A stretch of DNA of 64,000 bases from CAVSUR01 sp963731285 (GCA_963731285.1 CAVSUR010000001.1:1-64000); one strand, 5' to 3'. Positions 38,633 to 47,788 are shown, numbered from the stretch's first letter. Made by a program: numbers and translations. The notes: a model not told the origin generated them from the sequence alone.

Positions 38633-39418
38633 ATGCCTACTCGCGATACTCCGTGGCCCGCGGGCACTCCGTGCTGGGTGGACTGTCAGGTCGACGACAT
38701 GCAGGCTGCCCGTGAGTTCTACTCCCAGTTGTTCGGCTGGGACATCCAGGACAGCCTGCCCGAGGCCGGCGGCTACCTGATGGCATTGCTGGACGGCAAG
38801 CCCGCCGCGGGGATCGGGCCCAAGCCCCAGCCGATGCCGAGCGTGTGGACCACTTACATCGCCGCCGATGACGCCGACGCGGTCGCCGCGAAGATCACCG
38901 CGGCCGGAGGGCAGCTGCTAATGGCCCCATTCGACGTGATGACCGCCGGGCGGATGACCGTTTTCGCCGACCCGTCCGGCGCAGCCGCCGGGCTATGGCA
39001 GGCCAAGGACCACAAGGGGGCCGGCGTGTACAACCAGCCCGGCGCCTACTGCTGGAACGAGCTGCATACCCGCGGCTACGAGGCGGCCAGGGACTTCTGC
39101 GCTGAGGTGTTCGGATACTCCTACACCCCGATGTCCGCCTCGGGCCAGGACGAGGGGTACGTCACTTTCGCCGTGCCCGGCAGCGCAGAACCCGCGGGAG
39201 GCATCGCCGACGACACGCGCATGGGCGTTCCCGAGGACGTCCCGCCGCACTGGCTGGCCTGGTTCGCCGTACAGGACACCGACACGGCAGCGGCCACGGT
39301 CACCAGCCTCGGTGGCCAGGTCATCATGCCGCCAGGTGACAGCCCCGTCGGCCGCATGGCCGTCGTCACCGGCGCTCAGGGCGAGACCTTCGGCATCATC
39401 ACCACCCCCGCCACCTGA
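38633..39418 (+). CDS. Tandem VOC (glyoxalase-fold) protein
   Basis: A 261-aa protein with two VOC domains. It begins PWPAGTPCWVDCQVDDMQAA, then REFYSQLFGWDIQDSLPEAG, with FADPSGAAAGLWQ closing the first half. The second half starts CWNELHTRGYEAARDFCAEV and ends VVTGAQGETFGIITTPAT. It is the same family as the protein at 24909, at roughly half identity by eye. GAAGGAG precedes ATG 38633. The substrate is unknown, and such proteins are often linked to stress or antibiotic tolerance by annotation only. Confidence 0.9.
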   Translation: MPTRDTPWPAGTPCWVDCQVDDMQAAREFYSQLFGWDIQDSLPEAGGYLMALLDGKPAAGIGPKPQPMPSVWTTYIAADDADAVAAKITAAGGQLLMAPFDVMTAGRMTVFADPSGAAAGLWQAKDHKGAGVYNQPGAYCWNELHTRGYEAARDFCAEVFGYSYTPMSASGQDEGYVTFAVPGSAEPAGGIADDTRMGVPEDVPPHWLAWFAVQDTDTAAATVTSLGGQVIMPPGDSPVGRMAVVTGAQGETFGIITTPAT

Positions 39419-39999
39419 CCGCCGCCAGTCCCGGGAACATCAGGCTCGGGACATTCCCGGAACCCGCCATCGGCGCGCCCCGGCCGCGGCCGTCCCGGTA
39501 CGGCGTCCCGCACGGAGGCCGCCGCGCGCCGCTGACCGGGAACCTGTGGTGGCCCCTGCCTCTCGCCTCCGGAATCCAAGGAATGCGGTCATCGCAGAGA
39601 TGCCTGCTGAGGACGCCGGTTTCCTTCTTTACCTGGACGGCGGACTTCCCGCGCCCGCAAAGCCCGCGGGTGCTGAGCAGCTGAGGGCATCGCCGACGAC
39701 CGGGGCGGCGGTCGGCCGCTCCCGGCAGTGGTCAGCGCCGACCGCAGAGCTGCCCAGACCGCTGGAGGCTTATTGGCCGCCGCAGCCAGTGCTAGGGCAG
39801 TCCCAGCGGCACCCGCGTGGCGGGAACCGGCGTCGCCGAACTGCACCGGTCTTATCCACCAGGCATCCCGGTCACAGAACAACTATTTGGCGCGGGATCG
39901 GCTAGCAAGCCGAAAAACAAGATCACCGCGCCGATCGGCGGCTCGGGCTCGTCAAGCTTGCCCATGTCTTCGTCACTAATAGTGTCCTGCCCGCCGTGG
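39419..39999. other. Intergenic region with unassigned fragments
   Basis: On the plus strand, EMPAEDAGFLLYLDGGLPAP (about 39595-39660) and VAELHRSYPPGIPVTEQLFG (about 39827-39890) look protein-like but lie in different frames, and I cannot identify them. They may be the two ends of a decayed gene. A 37-codon minus-strand frame (MGKLDEPEPPIGAVILFF) overlaps the second fragment. Confidence 0.3.
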
Positions 40000-40443
40000 T
40001 CACGCGCCGGCCAGGCGGAGCACCTCGGTGACCACGTCGCTGAGCGGCCTGGTGGTCGTGATCTCGTGATCGGCTGCTGTGCGCAGCAGCGGCTCGACCA
40101 GCCGCAGGTCATCCAGGACGCGCTCCAGCTCACCAGGTGACTTGCCGAACTGGTTACTGGTCCTGGACGCCAGGCGCCCGGCCAGAACCTCGGCGGAGGC
40201 GCTGAGCAGGATGATCAGATCGAAGCGCGGATGGAACCGGACCTGATTCTCCTCACAGCCGGCGAGGAACAGCACTTCGGCGTCTTCGGTGTCCAGGAGC
40301 TCTCCGATGGCGTTCTCGCGCCACCGCTGGCGGCCGTCCGGCAACGGCTCGCACCATCCGTCGTCGGTGTCGATGGCCTTGTACCCGCGGGCGGCCAGCG
40401 CCTGGATAACGCTGGACTTGCCGGTCCCCGACATCCCGGTCAA
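40000..40443 (-). CDS. P-loop kinase-like ATPase (shikimate kinase-like fold)
   Basis: About 147 aa. A P-loop TGMSGTGKSSVIQALAARG lies at the very N terminus, followed by AIDTDDGWCEP (a DTD acceptor motif), a Walker-B-like DLIILLSASAEVLAGRLASR and an LID-like region with RTSNQFGKSPGELERVL. Small AAA/kinase proteins of this type are common in Streptomyces. The start is uncertain. The listed TTG at 40443 lies within the P-loop strand, while the expected VRRVLV lead-in is found just upstream in another frame, one base out. Expression may therefore be impaired. The substrate is not known. Confidence 0.72.
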   Translation of the reverse strand: MTGMSGTGKSSVIQALAARGYKAIDTDDGWCEPLPDGRQRWRENAIGELLDTEDAEVLFLAGCEENQVRFHPRFDLIILLSASAEVLAGRLASRTSNQFGKSPGELERVLDDLRLVEPLLRTAADHEITTTRPLSDVVTEVLRLAGA

Positions 40444-40674
40444 CCAGCACCCGCCTCACGACCCGCGAACCTACCGGCCCCGGCCATGGCCCTCCAAGGC
40501 AGCCCGGAACGGAACTCCTTAACAACCGCCGACATAGAAGGGAGCCATGAGCGCGCAGTGCCACGAGCTCGTAAACGGTGGTCCAGGGAGGATAAGCGGC
40601 TCCTGGTTCTCCGGTAAGGCGCGAGCGGTCACCGGTAGCGTGGTGAAGAGCGGTTCAGCCGATCGGAGGCGCAG

Positions 40675-41107
40675 ATGACACAGGCATTCGCAGGAGGGGA
40701 TGGCCGTGTGCTCGGCAGGGGCCTGCTCACCCTCGCTAACGTGATCACCGCAGCGGCGCCCCTCGCCGCGGACTGGAATGACTCACACATTTTAAACGAG
40801 CGCTGGCCGTCGCATGCCCGGTTCCACGGCGTGACCGCGCTGGCGATGTCCACCACGCTGTCGTGTGCCAACATCTGGTCGATATGGTCCGGCGGCCCGG
40901 TTCTTCGCGGCAGCAGTTCCGGTGGCTTACTGGGCGCCATTCTTCCTGGCGCCGCTGGTCCCCGGCACGGCAGTCAATGACCTGCCGCACCCGGTCCAGC
41001 GACTGGCAGGCGTGCCGATCAGCCTGCTGGGTGCGGCGGCTACCACCGCGACGGCCGCTGCCGGCTGGCTCACCGACCGCCGTGCTGCCCGCCTGCTGGC
41101 TGAATGA
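40675..41107 (+). pseudogene. DUF6640-like small membrane protein, frameshifted
   Basis: The first part reads GRGLLTLANVITAAAPLAAD, then WNDSHILNERWPSHARFHGV and TALAMSTTLSCANIWSIW. After an indel near 40885-40900 it continues as RFFAAAVPVAYWAPFFLAPL, then VPGTAVNDLPHPVQRLAGVP, and ends with LTDRRAARLLAE. The pieces give a protein of about 140 aa with four hydrophobic segments. The WND.H..N.RWP.HARFHG signature matches actinobacterial DUF6640-type proteins. One frameshift separates the halves. Confidence 0.65.
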
Positions 41108-41257
41108 CCACCTGTCACCAACCATGCGGTGCCGGCCAGACACCGCACCTGGCAGCTGAACCTGAGGGCGGCAGAAGCGGACGATGCTGGGGACGTCGGT
41201 GCGAGGTCGCTGACCGGTCGCTGACAGACGGGCAAGCGGGCGGGACAGCGGTGGTCG

Positions 41258-41310
41258 TCAGTTGATGTCGAACTCGTTGCCCTCAGGGTCTTTCATCGCG
41301 ACTGCGGATG
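41258..41310 (-). pseudogene. VOC-family C-terminal tail
   Basis: The minus strand reads VAMKDPEGNEFDIN and a stop, the usual end of a VOC protein (DPEGNEF). Only about 17 codons can be matched, and upstream sequence is unrelated. Confidence 0.5.
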
Positions 41311-41442
41311 AGAGTACGGCTCTGGGCGCCCACCTGGCCCGGAATTGCCATCAGCGGCCCGGTCGGGCCTGGCCATTGATGCCCGCGATACCGGGTTCCC
41401 TGGGTGATGGCAGGACATGAGGGAGGCCGTGAGAGGGTTGTG

Positions 41443-41492
41443 CCGGGCTCACCGGGCTCACCGGGCTCACCGGGCTCACCGGGCTCACCGGG
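41443..41492 (+). repeat. 9-bp tandem repeat, about 5.5 copies
   Basis: The unit CCGGGCTCA is repeated head to tail, five full copies plus a partial one, ending 15 bp before the PIG-L start codon. In the extended upstream frame it would encode AHR repeats, but the ribosome binding site at GGGAGAGGGG lies just after the repeat, so it is in the leader. Confidence 0.9.
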
Positions 41493-41506
41493 AGAGGGGC
41501 AGTCTC

Positions 41507-42208
41507 ATGCAGCCGATGCCGGAGGACTGGGACCGCGGTGTGGCTGTTGTCGCTCATCCCGATGATCTCGAGTACGGTGTGGCCGCGGCCGTGGCCCGCT
41601 GGACCGGCCAGGGCAAGCGGATCACCTACCTGCTGGCCACCAGGGGCGAGGCCGGGATCGCCGGGATGCGCCCGGAGCAGGTCGGGCTGCTGCGGGTGCA
41701 AGAAGAGCAGCGCAGCGCGGCAGTCGTCGGGGTGACCGATGTTGAGTTCCTCGGCCATGCCGATGGCCTGGTGGAATACGGGGTGCCGCTCCGGCGTGAC
41801 CTGGCGGCCGCCTTTCGCAGGCTGCAGCCCGAGGTGGTCTTCACGATCAGCTTCGAGCTCACCTGGGGCGAGGACGGCCCGGTCAACCACAGCGATCACC
41901 GCGCGGTCGGGCTGGCTGTGCTGGATGCCTGCCGGGACGCGGCCAACGAGTGGGTGTTTCCTGAGGCCGGGCCGCCCTGCACGAGCATCCGCGCGGCCTA
42001 CGTGGCCGGCGGCGATCCGACCCACTTCGCTGACGTCACCGGCACGATCGAGGCGGGCGTCGCCTCGCTGCGCGAGCACCGGGCCTACCTGGACGGCTTG
42101 GGCGGCGACTTCGATCCCGACGAGTTCTTGCGGAAGATGGCCGGTTACGTCGGCCTCGGGGCCGGCTGCGAGTACGCGGCGGGGTTCCGCCGCTATCCGA
42201 TGGGCTAG
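41507..42208 (+). CDS. PIG-L/LmbE-family deacetylase
   Basis: About 233 aa. It has the zinc-binding AHPDD motif of the family (VAVVAHPDDLEYGVAAAVAR), ATRGEAGIAGM (the substrate loop), VTDVEFLGHADGLVEYG and the second metal motif in VNHSDHRAVGLAVLDA (H-x-D-H). PIG-L enzymes remove acetyl groups from N-acetylglucosamine-type substrates, including the mycothiol intermediate and some antibiotics. The ATG at 41507 is chosen because it follows the purine-rich GGGAGAGGGG and matches the family start, while the longer frame runs through the tandem repeat. It appears monocistronic. Confidence 0.9.
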   Translation: MQPMPEDWDRGVAVVAHPDDLEYGVAAAVARWTGQGKRITYLLATRGEAGIAGMRPEQVGLLRVQEEQRSAAVVGVTDVEFLGHADGLVEYGVPLRRDLAAAFRRLQPEVVFTISFELTWGEDGPVNHSDHRAVGLAVLDACRDAANEWVFPEAGPPCTSIRAAYVAGGDPTHFADVTGTIEAGVASLREHRAYLDGLGGDFDPDEFLRKMAGYVGLGAGCEYAAGFRRYPMG

Positions 42209-42773
42209 CCCGGCGGGCCCGGGCAGCTTGGCGACGGTGACCTCGTGCTCGCGTAGCCGGACGGCGGCGCCGGGCACGAGCACCGGCACGTACGCAGAGC
42301 GCGCGTGTCAGCCACTAGGCCCAGGTTGCGGAGCCGCCCGGCAGCGAAACCCTCGACCTATCCCAGCGCCAGGGTGCAGCCAGCGCCGCAGGCCGCAAGA
42401 CAGGCAGCTCATCAAGGGCTATCGCCACTGGCTGCGAGTGTCCGCTATCAGCTTGTCTGCAGCGCAGAACAAGACTTCTCGCGCGTAGTGCCCGCCCGAC
42501 TGGAAGCCGTGCCTACGAGAGCAGAACGGCGGATCTTCGCGCGCTATCACTGCGAAGGTTCGTGACGCTCTGCGATCGCTGTCAGCCAGTTGCCAAACCG
42601 CTCGGCAAGTTTGCCAACCCCATACTTGGAATAAAGCACTGACATTTCCCACCCGGAGCAGCTTCAGATACATGATCATGGCATCGCCTGCGGGTGCATG
42701 GCCGACCCTCTGGCAAGTGGCGGCCGCATCGTCATCTTCGAGCGACAGCAGGGGCTAGTCATCCTCGCAACGG
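42209..42773. other. Intergenic region with the diverged repeat (copy 2)
   Basis: Positions about 42600-42685 match the element at 5612-5695 (see that entry). The remainder has no supported gene. The ISL3 remnant begins directly after, so the repeat may belong to an element edge here, though copy 1 has no IS next to it. Confidence 0.45.
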
Positions 42774-42932
42774 CTAGCTGATCATTGTCCGTTTGCAGTG
42801 CAACCGTACTCTGCGTCGCTGGTCATCGAGGTTGCGGAAGCCGAACGCGATGCGGGCTGCGTCTTTGACCAGGCGGTTGTTCGCCTCGGTGCCGGCGTTG
42901 GTGATGCCGGTATCGATGAAGGCGAGGATCTG
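42774..42932 (-). pseudogene. ISL3-family transposase, C-terminal tail
   Basis: The minus strand reads ILAFIDTGITNAGTEANNRL, then VKDAARIAFGFRNLDDQRRR, ends with VRLHCKRTMIS, and stops at 42774. This is the conserved end of the IS204/IS1001/IS1165 (ISL3) transposase. Everything before ILAFIDTG is missing and is replaced by an aquaporin start. Confidence 0.82.
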
Positions 42933-43113
42933 CGGCCACCGCCAGCACCAGGAAGAAGGTGCCGAGCAGCTCGGAGAACAGCCGCCGCCACTCCTGCCGC
43001 GGGTCGTTGAAGTCGGTGATCCGGTCGATGACGTTCTTTCGTAGCGGGCCAGCGGGCCAGCGGGCCAGCGGGCCCAGCGGGCCCGGCGCGGGTGCTTGCT
43101 GCTCGGCGGTCAT
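42933..43113 (-). pseudogene. MIP/aquaporin-family channel, N-terminal fragment
   Basis: The frame starts at ATG 43113 and gives a Pro/Leu repeat (GPLGPLARWPAGPLRK), then NVIDRITDFNDPRQEWRRLF and SELLGTFFLVLAVA, the first helix of a MIP channel (SE.LGTF). The fragment ends at the junction with the ISL3 tail. The first NPA motif and all later helices are missing. It starts 8 bp after the phosphoesterase stop, so the two genes formed an operon. Confidence 0.75.
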
Positions 43114-43120
43114 GGCTGCC

Positions 43121-44067
43121 TCACATCGGGGTCAGGTTGGGGAACACGTTGCCGAATAGCTCGCCCAGCAGGGCGATCGCCTGGCCGCCGGTCACCGGGG
43201 TGTCGAGTGCCAGGTCGGGCATGGCGTAACCGAGATCCTTGCCCAAGGACAGGAGCGCGAAGATGCCGCCCTTCTGCAGCGCGGTCAGCGGCTTGTCGGG
43301 CGGAAGGAGGGACTGGTCGTAGGGCGGGACGGGCTGGGCGGTGACCTCGGGCCAGTCCTCGGGTGCCCTGGGGGTCTCCAGCGAGAGCACCGGGGTAAGG
43401 CCGGGGCGACGGCGTCGCGGGCGGTGAACGGTGCGCCCGGCGACCGGCGCTCCCGCAGGGTCGCGATCAGCGAGGTGTGCCGGTGCTCGTCGGGCGGGGC
43501 GATGTTGACGACATACCCGGACGCCGCGGCGGCGTGGAAGAACGACCGGTTGGTGAACGTCTGCGACGGCACCTCGCAGAACCAGTGGTCGAAGGTCGCG
43601 AACCCCCGGGCCAGGCACGACAGGACCGGCGTCTGCCCGGGCGCATAACCGGTCATGATCTGGGCGTACTCGTCGTAGGCGGGCTGGCGGCCCATCTCGG
43701 CGGTGAAGGCGCTGATGTAATCGGCGACGAATCCGTCCATCGTCGGCCGCTGGCCCGGTCGGGGGGCGTTGTAGGGGGCGGCCATTTTCTCGGCCAGCGT
43801 GCCCCGGTTGGCTTGCGGGTCGATGACCCCGAACAGCTGGGTGTTGACGTGCTGGTACTCCTCGCCCGGGTCGGGGTCGGGGGTGTCCATGTTCGTTGCG
43901 ACCTCGTACTCGATGACCTTGCGGTCCGCTCCGTGCTCGGCCCAGCCCGGGATCGGGTTCGTCAGGTCCTTGCCGAGCACGCCCTCGAACGACGCGACCT
44001 CGCCCGGCTGGTACAGGCGGCCGAGCAGGTTGTCGAACGACCGGTTCTCGAACATCAGCACGACCAC
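43121..44067 (-). pseudogene. Phospholipase C/acid phosphatase-like esterase, deleted and frameshifted
   Basis: The N-terminal part has HVVVLMFENRSFDNLLGRLY (the metal-binding ENRSFD motif), VNTQLFGVIDPQANRGTLAE, SCLARGFATFDHWFCEVPSQ and TFTNRSFFHAAAASGYVVN. It then jumps after about residue 195 to the C-terminal tail, PVLSLETPRAPEDWPEVTAQ to LFGNVFPNLTPM, in another frame (break near 43405). Roughly 200 central residues with the remaining metal ligands are absent. The true start may lie a little upstream of the GTG at 44067, since LADAASRPGSALDHVVV is in frame. Confidence 0.8.
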
Positions 44068-44405
44068 GTGGTCGAGCGCACTGCCCGGTCGGGACGCGGC
44101 ATCGGCAAGACCCTCCGTTCAGGCCGGCAAGGAGACAGCGATCTTGCAGCGAGGCACGATAGCAACCCACTCTCGCATCCGGCCCGCGCCCTTACCTCAC
44201 CCTCCCAGGGTGGGCTTGGCCCACCCTGGGGATGCCCCGATGATCGCGGGCCCGGTGAAGTGCTGCCGGGAGCGGCGGCGGTAGTCCGGGCTGACTCACA
44301 GCGCGGGAAATGTTCCTGTCGCGACGGTGGCCAGGTCGTGTAGGCCCGGAAGCCGAGCAGCGGCTAAGAGGGCCGGCGCAGGACTCGGACGGCCGATGAC
44401 GGCGA
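44068..44405. other. Intergenic, no gene recognised
   Basis: It contains the clipped 5' part of the esterase gene and a GGGTGGGCTTGGCCCACCC hairpin (about 44209-44227), which could end transcription of the membrane protein gene upstream. Confidence 0.4.
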
Positions 44406-45104
44406 TCAGCCCACGGCGGCCGTTCCTGTGGTGCCCGAGGAGGCCCTCGGCCTGGCTGCGAGGATATCGATGCTCAGGGCCAGGATCCAGGCCGGGAACA
44501 GCAATTCCACCCAGGCTGAGATGCCGATGCCGACCAGCAGCACCAGCGCGGTCGCGAGCCCGGCAACCGTGAGCCATCTAGACACGATCTGGGTGCGGCG
44601 GGCGATGGTCACCGTGGTGAGCGTGAACACCGCCGCCATCCGCATCGAGTAGACGTTCAGCAGGATCGAGGTGACGCTGCGGCCTAGGGCCACGGTGCTG
44701 GGACCCGGCGGGCCGGACGACGACATCTCCGCGATGAGCCCGCCGGCGACCGCCGCGGCCACGAACAGCATGCCGACGAACAGCAGGCCGCTGCCCAGGA
44801 ATACCGTGGCGAAGAAGCGATCTTCGTGCACCCCGATCCGGTCCCGGATTACACCGATGAACCACAGGAAGGCGATGCCGGCGAACGGGACGAGGTTCAG
44901 TGCGATCGCCACGGCGGCCCGCCGCCCCGAATCGGTCAGCCACGCACCAGGGATGACGGGATCGGCCGGGACAGAGAGCCTGAGCAGCACAAGCGCCGAG
45001 ATGAGGAGCACAGAAAAGACGATCCCGGCGACGGCGGCGGCCCGGGGCGTTGTCAGCGGGCTCCCGGATTGAAGCGGATCCTGGGCCATCAATCCCTCGG
45101 TCAT
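44406..45104 (-). CDS. Integral membrane protein, six to seven helices, unknown role
   Basis: A 232-aa protein. Its hydrophobic segments include AVAGIVFSVLLISALVLLRL, AIALNLVPFAGIAFLWFIGV, FLGSGLLFVGMLFVAAAVAG, MAAVFTLTTVTIARR, GLATALVLLVGIGISAWVEL and LFPAWILALSIDIL. The conserved centre IGVIRDRIGVHEDRFFATVF is typical of an uncharacterised actinobacterial family. The ATG at 45104 follows GGGGAGG and is preferred over 45152. Neighbours on both sides are broken genes or IS, so no context helps. Confidence 0.8.
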   Translation of the reverse strand: MTEGLMAQDPLQSGSPLTTPRAAAVAGIVFSVLLISALVLLRLSVPADPVIPGAWLTDSGRRAAVAIALNLVPFAGIAFLWFIGVIRDRIGVHEDRFFATVFLGSGLLFVGMLFVAAAVAGGLIAEMSSSGPPGPSTVALGRSVTSILLNVYSMRMAAVFTLTTVTIARRTQIVSRWLTVAGLATALVLLVGIGISAWVELLFPAWILALSIDILAARPRASSGTTGTAAVG

Positions 45105-45426
45105 GGGCCTCCCCTTCCGCGGGCGGGTTGCTGGTCGATGGCATCCTGTCACCCGGGTGGTTCTCGAGGGAGACTCTCCTGCTGCCCGCGGCTACCCGTT
45201 TGTTGTCATGCCCTCTCGATCGGCCGGCCATACGGCTCACGCGACGGGCGGGTGGGCGAGAGGGATCTCAGCCTGTATCAGGTCTTACGGTCCGGCCAGC
45301 CTGGTCGCTTGAGATCAAGTCAGAGCAGCGGCATACGCCGGACAGCAGTGCCCAGTCTCGGGAACATCGGGCACCTCGACCACGGCCTGGTATCCGTTAT
45401 TCCGTGAGGGTCGTCGTTGAACTAAC
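45105..45426. other. Intergenic, no gene recognised
   Basis: The leader of the membrane protein gene and the flank of the IS5 element. No repeat other than the TTA target duplication at 45427-45429. Confidence 0.45.
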
Positions 45427-45429
45427 TTA

Positions 45430-46422
45430 GAGCGCCCGGCAATAGGGAGCGCGGGGGGTTGAACGGGCGTGTCGTTACGAGGTACAGGCACGGGACTTGA
45501 TGATCATGGGCTTGTCTACGGTCCGTGATCACCGGGGTGTCCCGTGCCTGTCATGCCATCATGCCTGCTGGAGCCAATCTGGGCCGGGGTTCTGCGTGCT
45601 GATCGGCGGTGAGCGCCCGCAGTTCGATCCGGGTCACCCGCTGGGCTGCCACCGGCGCCGCATTCCGGACCGGGTGGTGTTCGAGCACGTTGTCGACGCG
45701 CTGGTGCACGGCAGCGGGTATGAGCGGATCGCCGCCCGCGGCTGCTCGGACCGCACCATCCGGCGGCGGCTGAAGGAGCGGGCGGCCGCGGGCACGGGCG
45801 AGCGGCTGCATGCCCTGGCGCTGCGCGCCTATGACTTGATCATCGGCCTGGAACTGGGTGCTGTCCCGGTGGACGGGTGCATGACCAAGGCACCCTGCGG
45901 AGGGGACAGAGCAGGCCCCTCGCCGGTGGACCGGCGCAAGGGCGGCCTCAAGCGCTCGGTGGCCAGCGACGGGCACGGCATCCCGCTGGGCATCGCCTCC
46001 GCGGGCGCGAACCGGCACGACTCGCCGCTGCCCGCCCCCACCCTTGCAAGCCGCCGGATACCAGCTGGACGGCATCCTGTCCGAGGACCGCACCTGCCAC
46101 CTGGACCGCGGCTACGACAGCACGGCGACCCGGCAGCTGCTGGACGAGCTGGGCTTTGACGGCGCTATCGCCCGCAAGGGCGTGCCCGCTCCCATCCAGT
46201 GCGGCACCCGCTGGGTCGTCGAGCGCACCCACGCGTGGATGAACGGCTACGGCAAGCTGCGCCGCTGCACCGAGCGCGCCGCGAAGATCGTCGACTTCTA
46301 CCTCTACCTGGCCGCCGCGTTCGTCACCGTGCGTCAGCTCATCCAGCGAGCCCGCACCCGCTACCGCTGGGACACCCGGCCCACCACCAAGCGCCTCAAG
46401 TTACGCCTATTGCCGGGCGCTC
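45430..46422 (+). mobile_element. IS5-family insertion sequence, 993 bp
   Basis: The ends GAGCGCCCGGCAATAGG (45430-45446) and its reverse complement (46406-46422) are perfect 17-bp inverted repeats. They are flanked by TTA on both sides (45427-45429 and 46423-46425), a 3-bp target duplication as in the IS427-like subgroup of IS5. The size of about 1 kb is normal for that group. Confidence 0.88.
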
Positions 46423-46499
46423 TTAGCTCTATTTTCCGGGGGACGCCCCTGGGAAACCCCCCGCTCAGCCGATCACTCGGGCCCCGCGGGCCCGAGTGA
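45553..46499 (+). pseudogene. IS5-family transposase, two frameshifts
   Basis: ATG 45553 gives MPSCLLEPIW, then breaks near 45589 and resumes as HPLGCHRRRIPDRVVFEHVV. The first catalytic Asp lies in VPVDGCMTKAPCGGDRAGPS, followed by GIPLGIASAGANRHDSPLPA. A second break near 46046 leads to CHLDRGYDSTATRQLLDELG (second Asp) and RWVVERTHAWMNGYGKLRRC (Glu). The last frame has no stop inside the element and runs through the right inverted repeat to 46499. All DDE residues are present but split over three frames. Confidence 0.85.
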
Positions 46500-46501
46500 T
46501 C
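46471..46501. terminator. Strong hairpin, 14-bp arms, 3-nt loop
   Basis: GATCACTCGGGCCC (46471-46484) pairs perfectly with 46488-46501. It lies about 60 bp after the ilvE stop on the minus strand and lacks a U tract, as is usual for actinobacterial intrinsic terminators. It can act in both directions, shielding the core operon from IS5 readthrough. Confidence 0.75.
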
Positions 46502-46524
46502 GGGCTCCATGGCGCATATCTGCA

Positions 46525-46562
46525 GCCGCCCGCGGCGGGCCCCGCAGGCCCGTGCGGGCGGC
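46525..46562. terminator. Second hairpin overlapping the ilvE stop
   Basis: GCCGCCCGCGGCGGGCC (46525-46541) pairs with GGCCCGTGCGGGCGGC (46547-46562) with a small mismatch. Its outer base touches the ilvE stop codon. Together with 46471-46501 it forms a tandem terminator. Confidence 0.6.
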
Positions 46563-47680
46563 TAGAGGACCTTATGGACCCAGCCGTAGGGGTCGGGGAG
46601 CTGGCCGAACTGGATGCCCACCAGCTGCTCGCGCAGCCGCATGGTCACCGGGCCGGGACTGCCATCGCCCACCGTCCAGCTGCCGCCCGGGCCCTTGACC
46701 GCGCCGACCGGCGTGATCACGGCCGCGGTACCGCAGGCGAACACCTCGCTGATGTCCCCGGCCGCGCAGCCCTGCTGCCACTGCTGCACCGAGATCATCT
46801 CCTCCGACGCCGGGATGCCGAGGTCAGGCGCGAGGCTCAGCAGCGCGTCCCGGGTGATGCCCGGCAGCAGCGCGCCGGTCAGCGGCGGGGTGGTGATCCG
46901 GGCCTGCGCCCCGGAGCCGTGCACGAAGAACAGGTTCATCCCGCCCATTTCCTCGACCCACCGGTGCTCCGCGGCGTCCAGCCAGACAACCTGGTCGCAG
47001 CCGTGCTCGATGGCCTGCTGCTGCCCGGCGAAGCTCGCGGCGTAGTTGCCGCCGGTCTTGGCCTCGCCGGTGCCGCCGGGCGCGGCCCTGACATAGCCGT
47101 CCGCCAGCCAGACCGTGACCGGCCGCACCCCCCCGCGGAAGTACGGACCGGCCGGAGAGGCGATGACCACGTACAGGTAGGACGAGGACGGGTGGTTCAC
47201 GCCGAGCCCGCGCTGGGTGGAGATCATGAAGGGCCGCAGGTACAGGCTGTACCCCTCGGCGGTGGGCACCCAGTCCCGGTCCTGGGCGATCAGCAGCTCG
47301 AGCGAGCGGACGAACGTCTCGTTGGGCAGCTCGGGCATGGCCATCCGGACCGCGCTGCGCCGGAACCGGGCCGCGTTGGCTTCCGGCCGGAACATCACGA
47401 TCGGCCCGCTGGCCGCGCGGTACGCCTTCAGGCCCTCGAAGATCTCCTGGGCGTAATGCAGCACCGTGGTCGCCGGGTCCAGGGTCAGCGGGCCGTACGG
47501 CTCCAGCTGCCCGTCGTGCCAGCCGCCGCGGTCCTCCGACCACCGGAGAGTGATCATGTGGTCGGTGAAAAGCTGGCCGAACCCGGGCTCGGCCAGCAGC
47601 CGGTCCCGCTCCGCGGCCGGTACCGGCTGCGCCGAGGGTCGCAGCGCGAACGCGATCTCGTGGGCGAAGCTGGCTGTCAT
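46562..47680 (-). CDS. ilvE: Branched-chain amino acid aminotransferase
   Basis: A 372-aa PLP-dependent fold-type IV transaminase, catalysing the last step of Leu, Ile and Val synthesis. It shows LHYAQEIFEGLKAYRAASG near the N terminus, the PLP Lys in GTGEAKTGGNYAAS, then EEMGGMNLFFVHGSGA and FACGTAAVITPVG, which binds the cofactor phosphate. The length matches actinobacterial IlvE. AAGAAGGGAT precedes ATG 47680. It follows leuB and serA on the same strand, the standard actinobacterial order, and ends at the tandem terminators, so it is the last gene of that block. Confidence 0.97.
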   Translation of the reverse strand: MTASFAHEIAFALRPSAQPVPAAERDRLLAEPGFGQLFTDHMITLRWSEDRGGWHDGQLEPYGPLTLDPATTVLHYAQEIFEGLKAYRAASGPIVMFRPEANAARFRRSAVRMAMPELPNETFVRSLELLIAQDRDWVPTAEGYSLYLRPFMISTQRGLGVNHPSSSYLYVVIASPAGPYFRGGVRPVTVWLADGYVRAAPGGTGEAKTGGNYAASFAGQQQAIEHGCDQVVWLDAAEHRWVEEMGGMNLFFVHGSGAQARITTPPLTGALLPGITRDALLSLAPDLGIPASEEMISVQQWQQGCAAGDISEVFACGTAAVITPVGAVKGPGGSWTVGDGSPGPVTMRLREQLVGIQFGQLPDPYGWVHKVL

Positions 47681-47788
47681 CGCATATCCCTTCTTGCGCC
47701 ACGCGGCACGGCCGGCGCCGGTGCCGGGTCGTCAGCGGCAGCGCGAGCGCATGCCCGCGCTCCCCCTGGTGGCGACTGTACCTTGAGG

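Noticed and set aside
41443..41492. Regular short repeats suggestive of a CRISPR-like array
   Set aside because: The units are 9 bp and directly contiguous, with no spacers; no cas genes are present.
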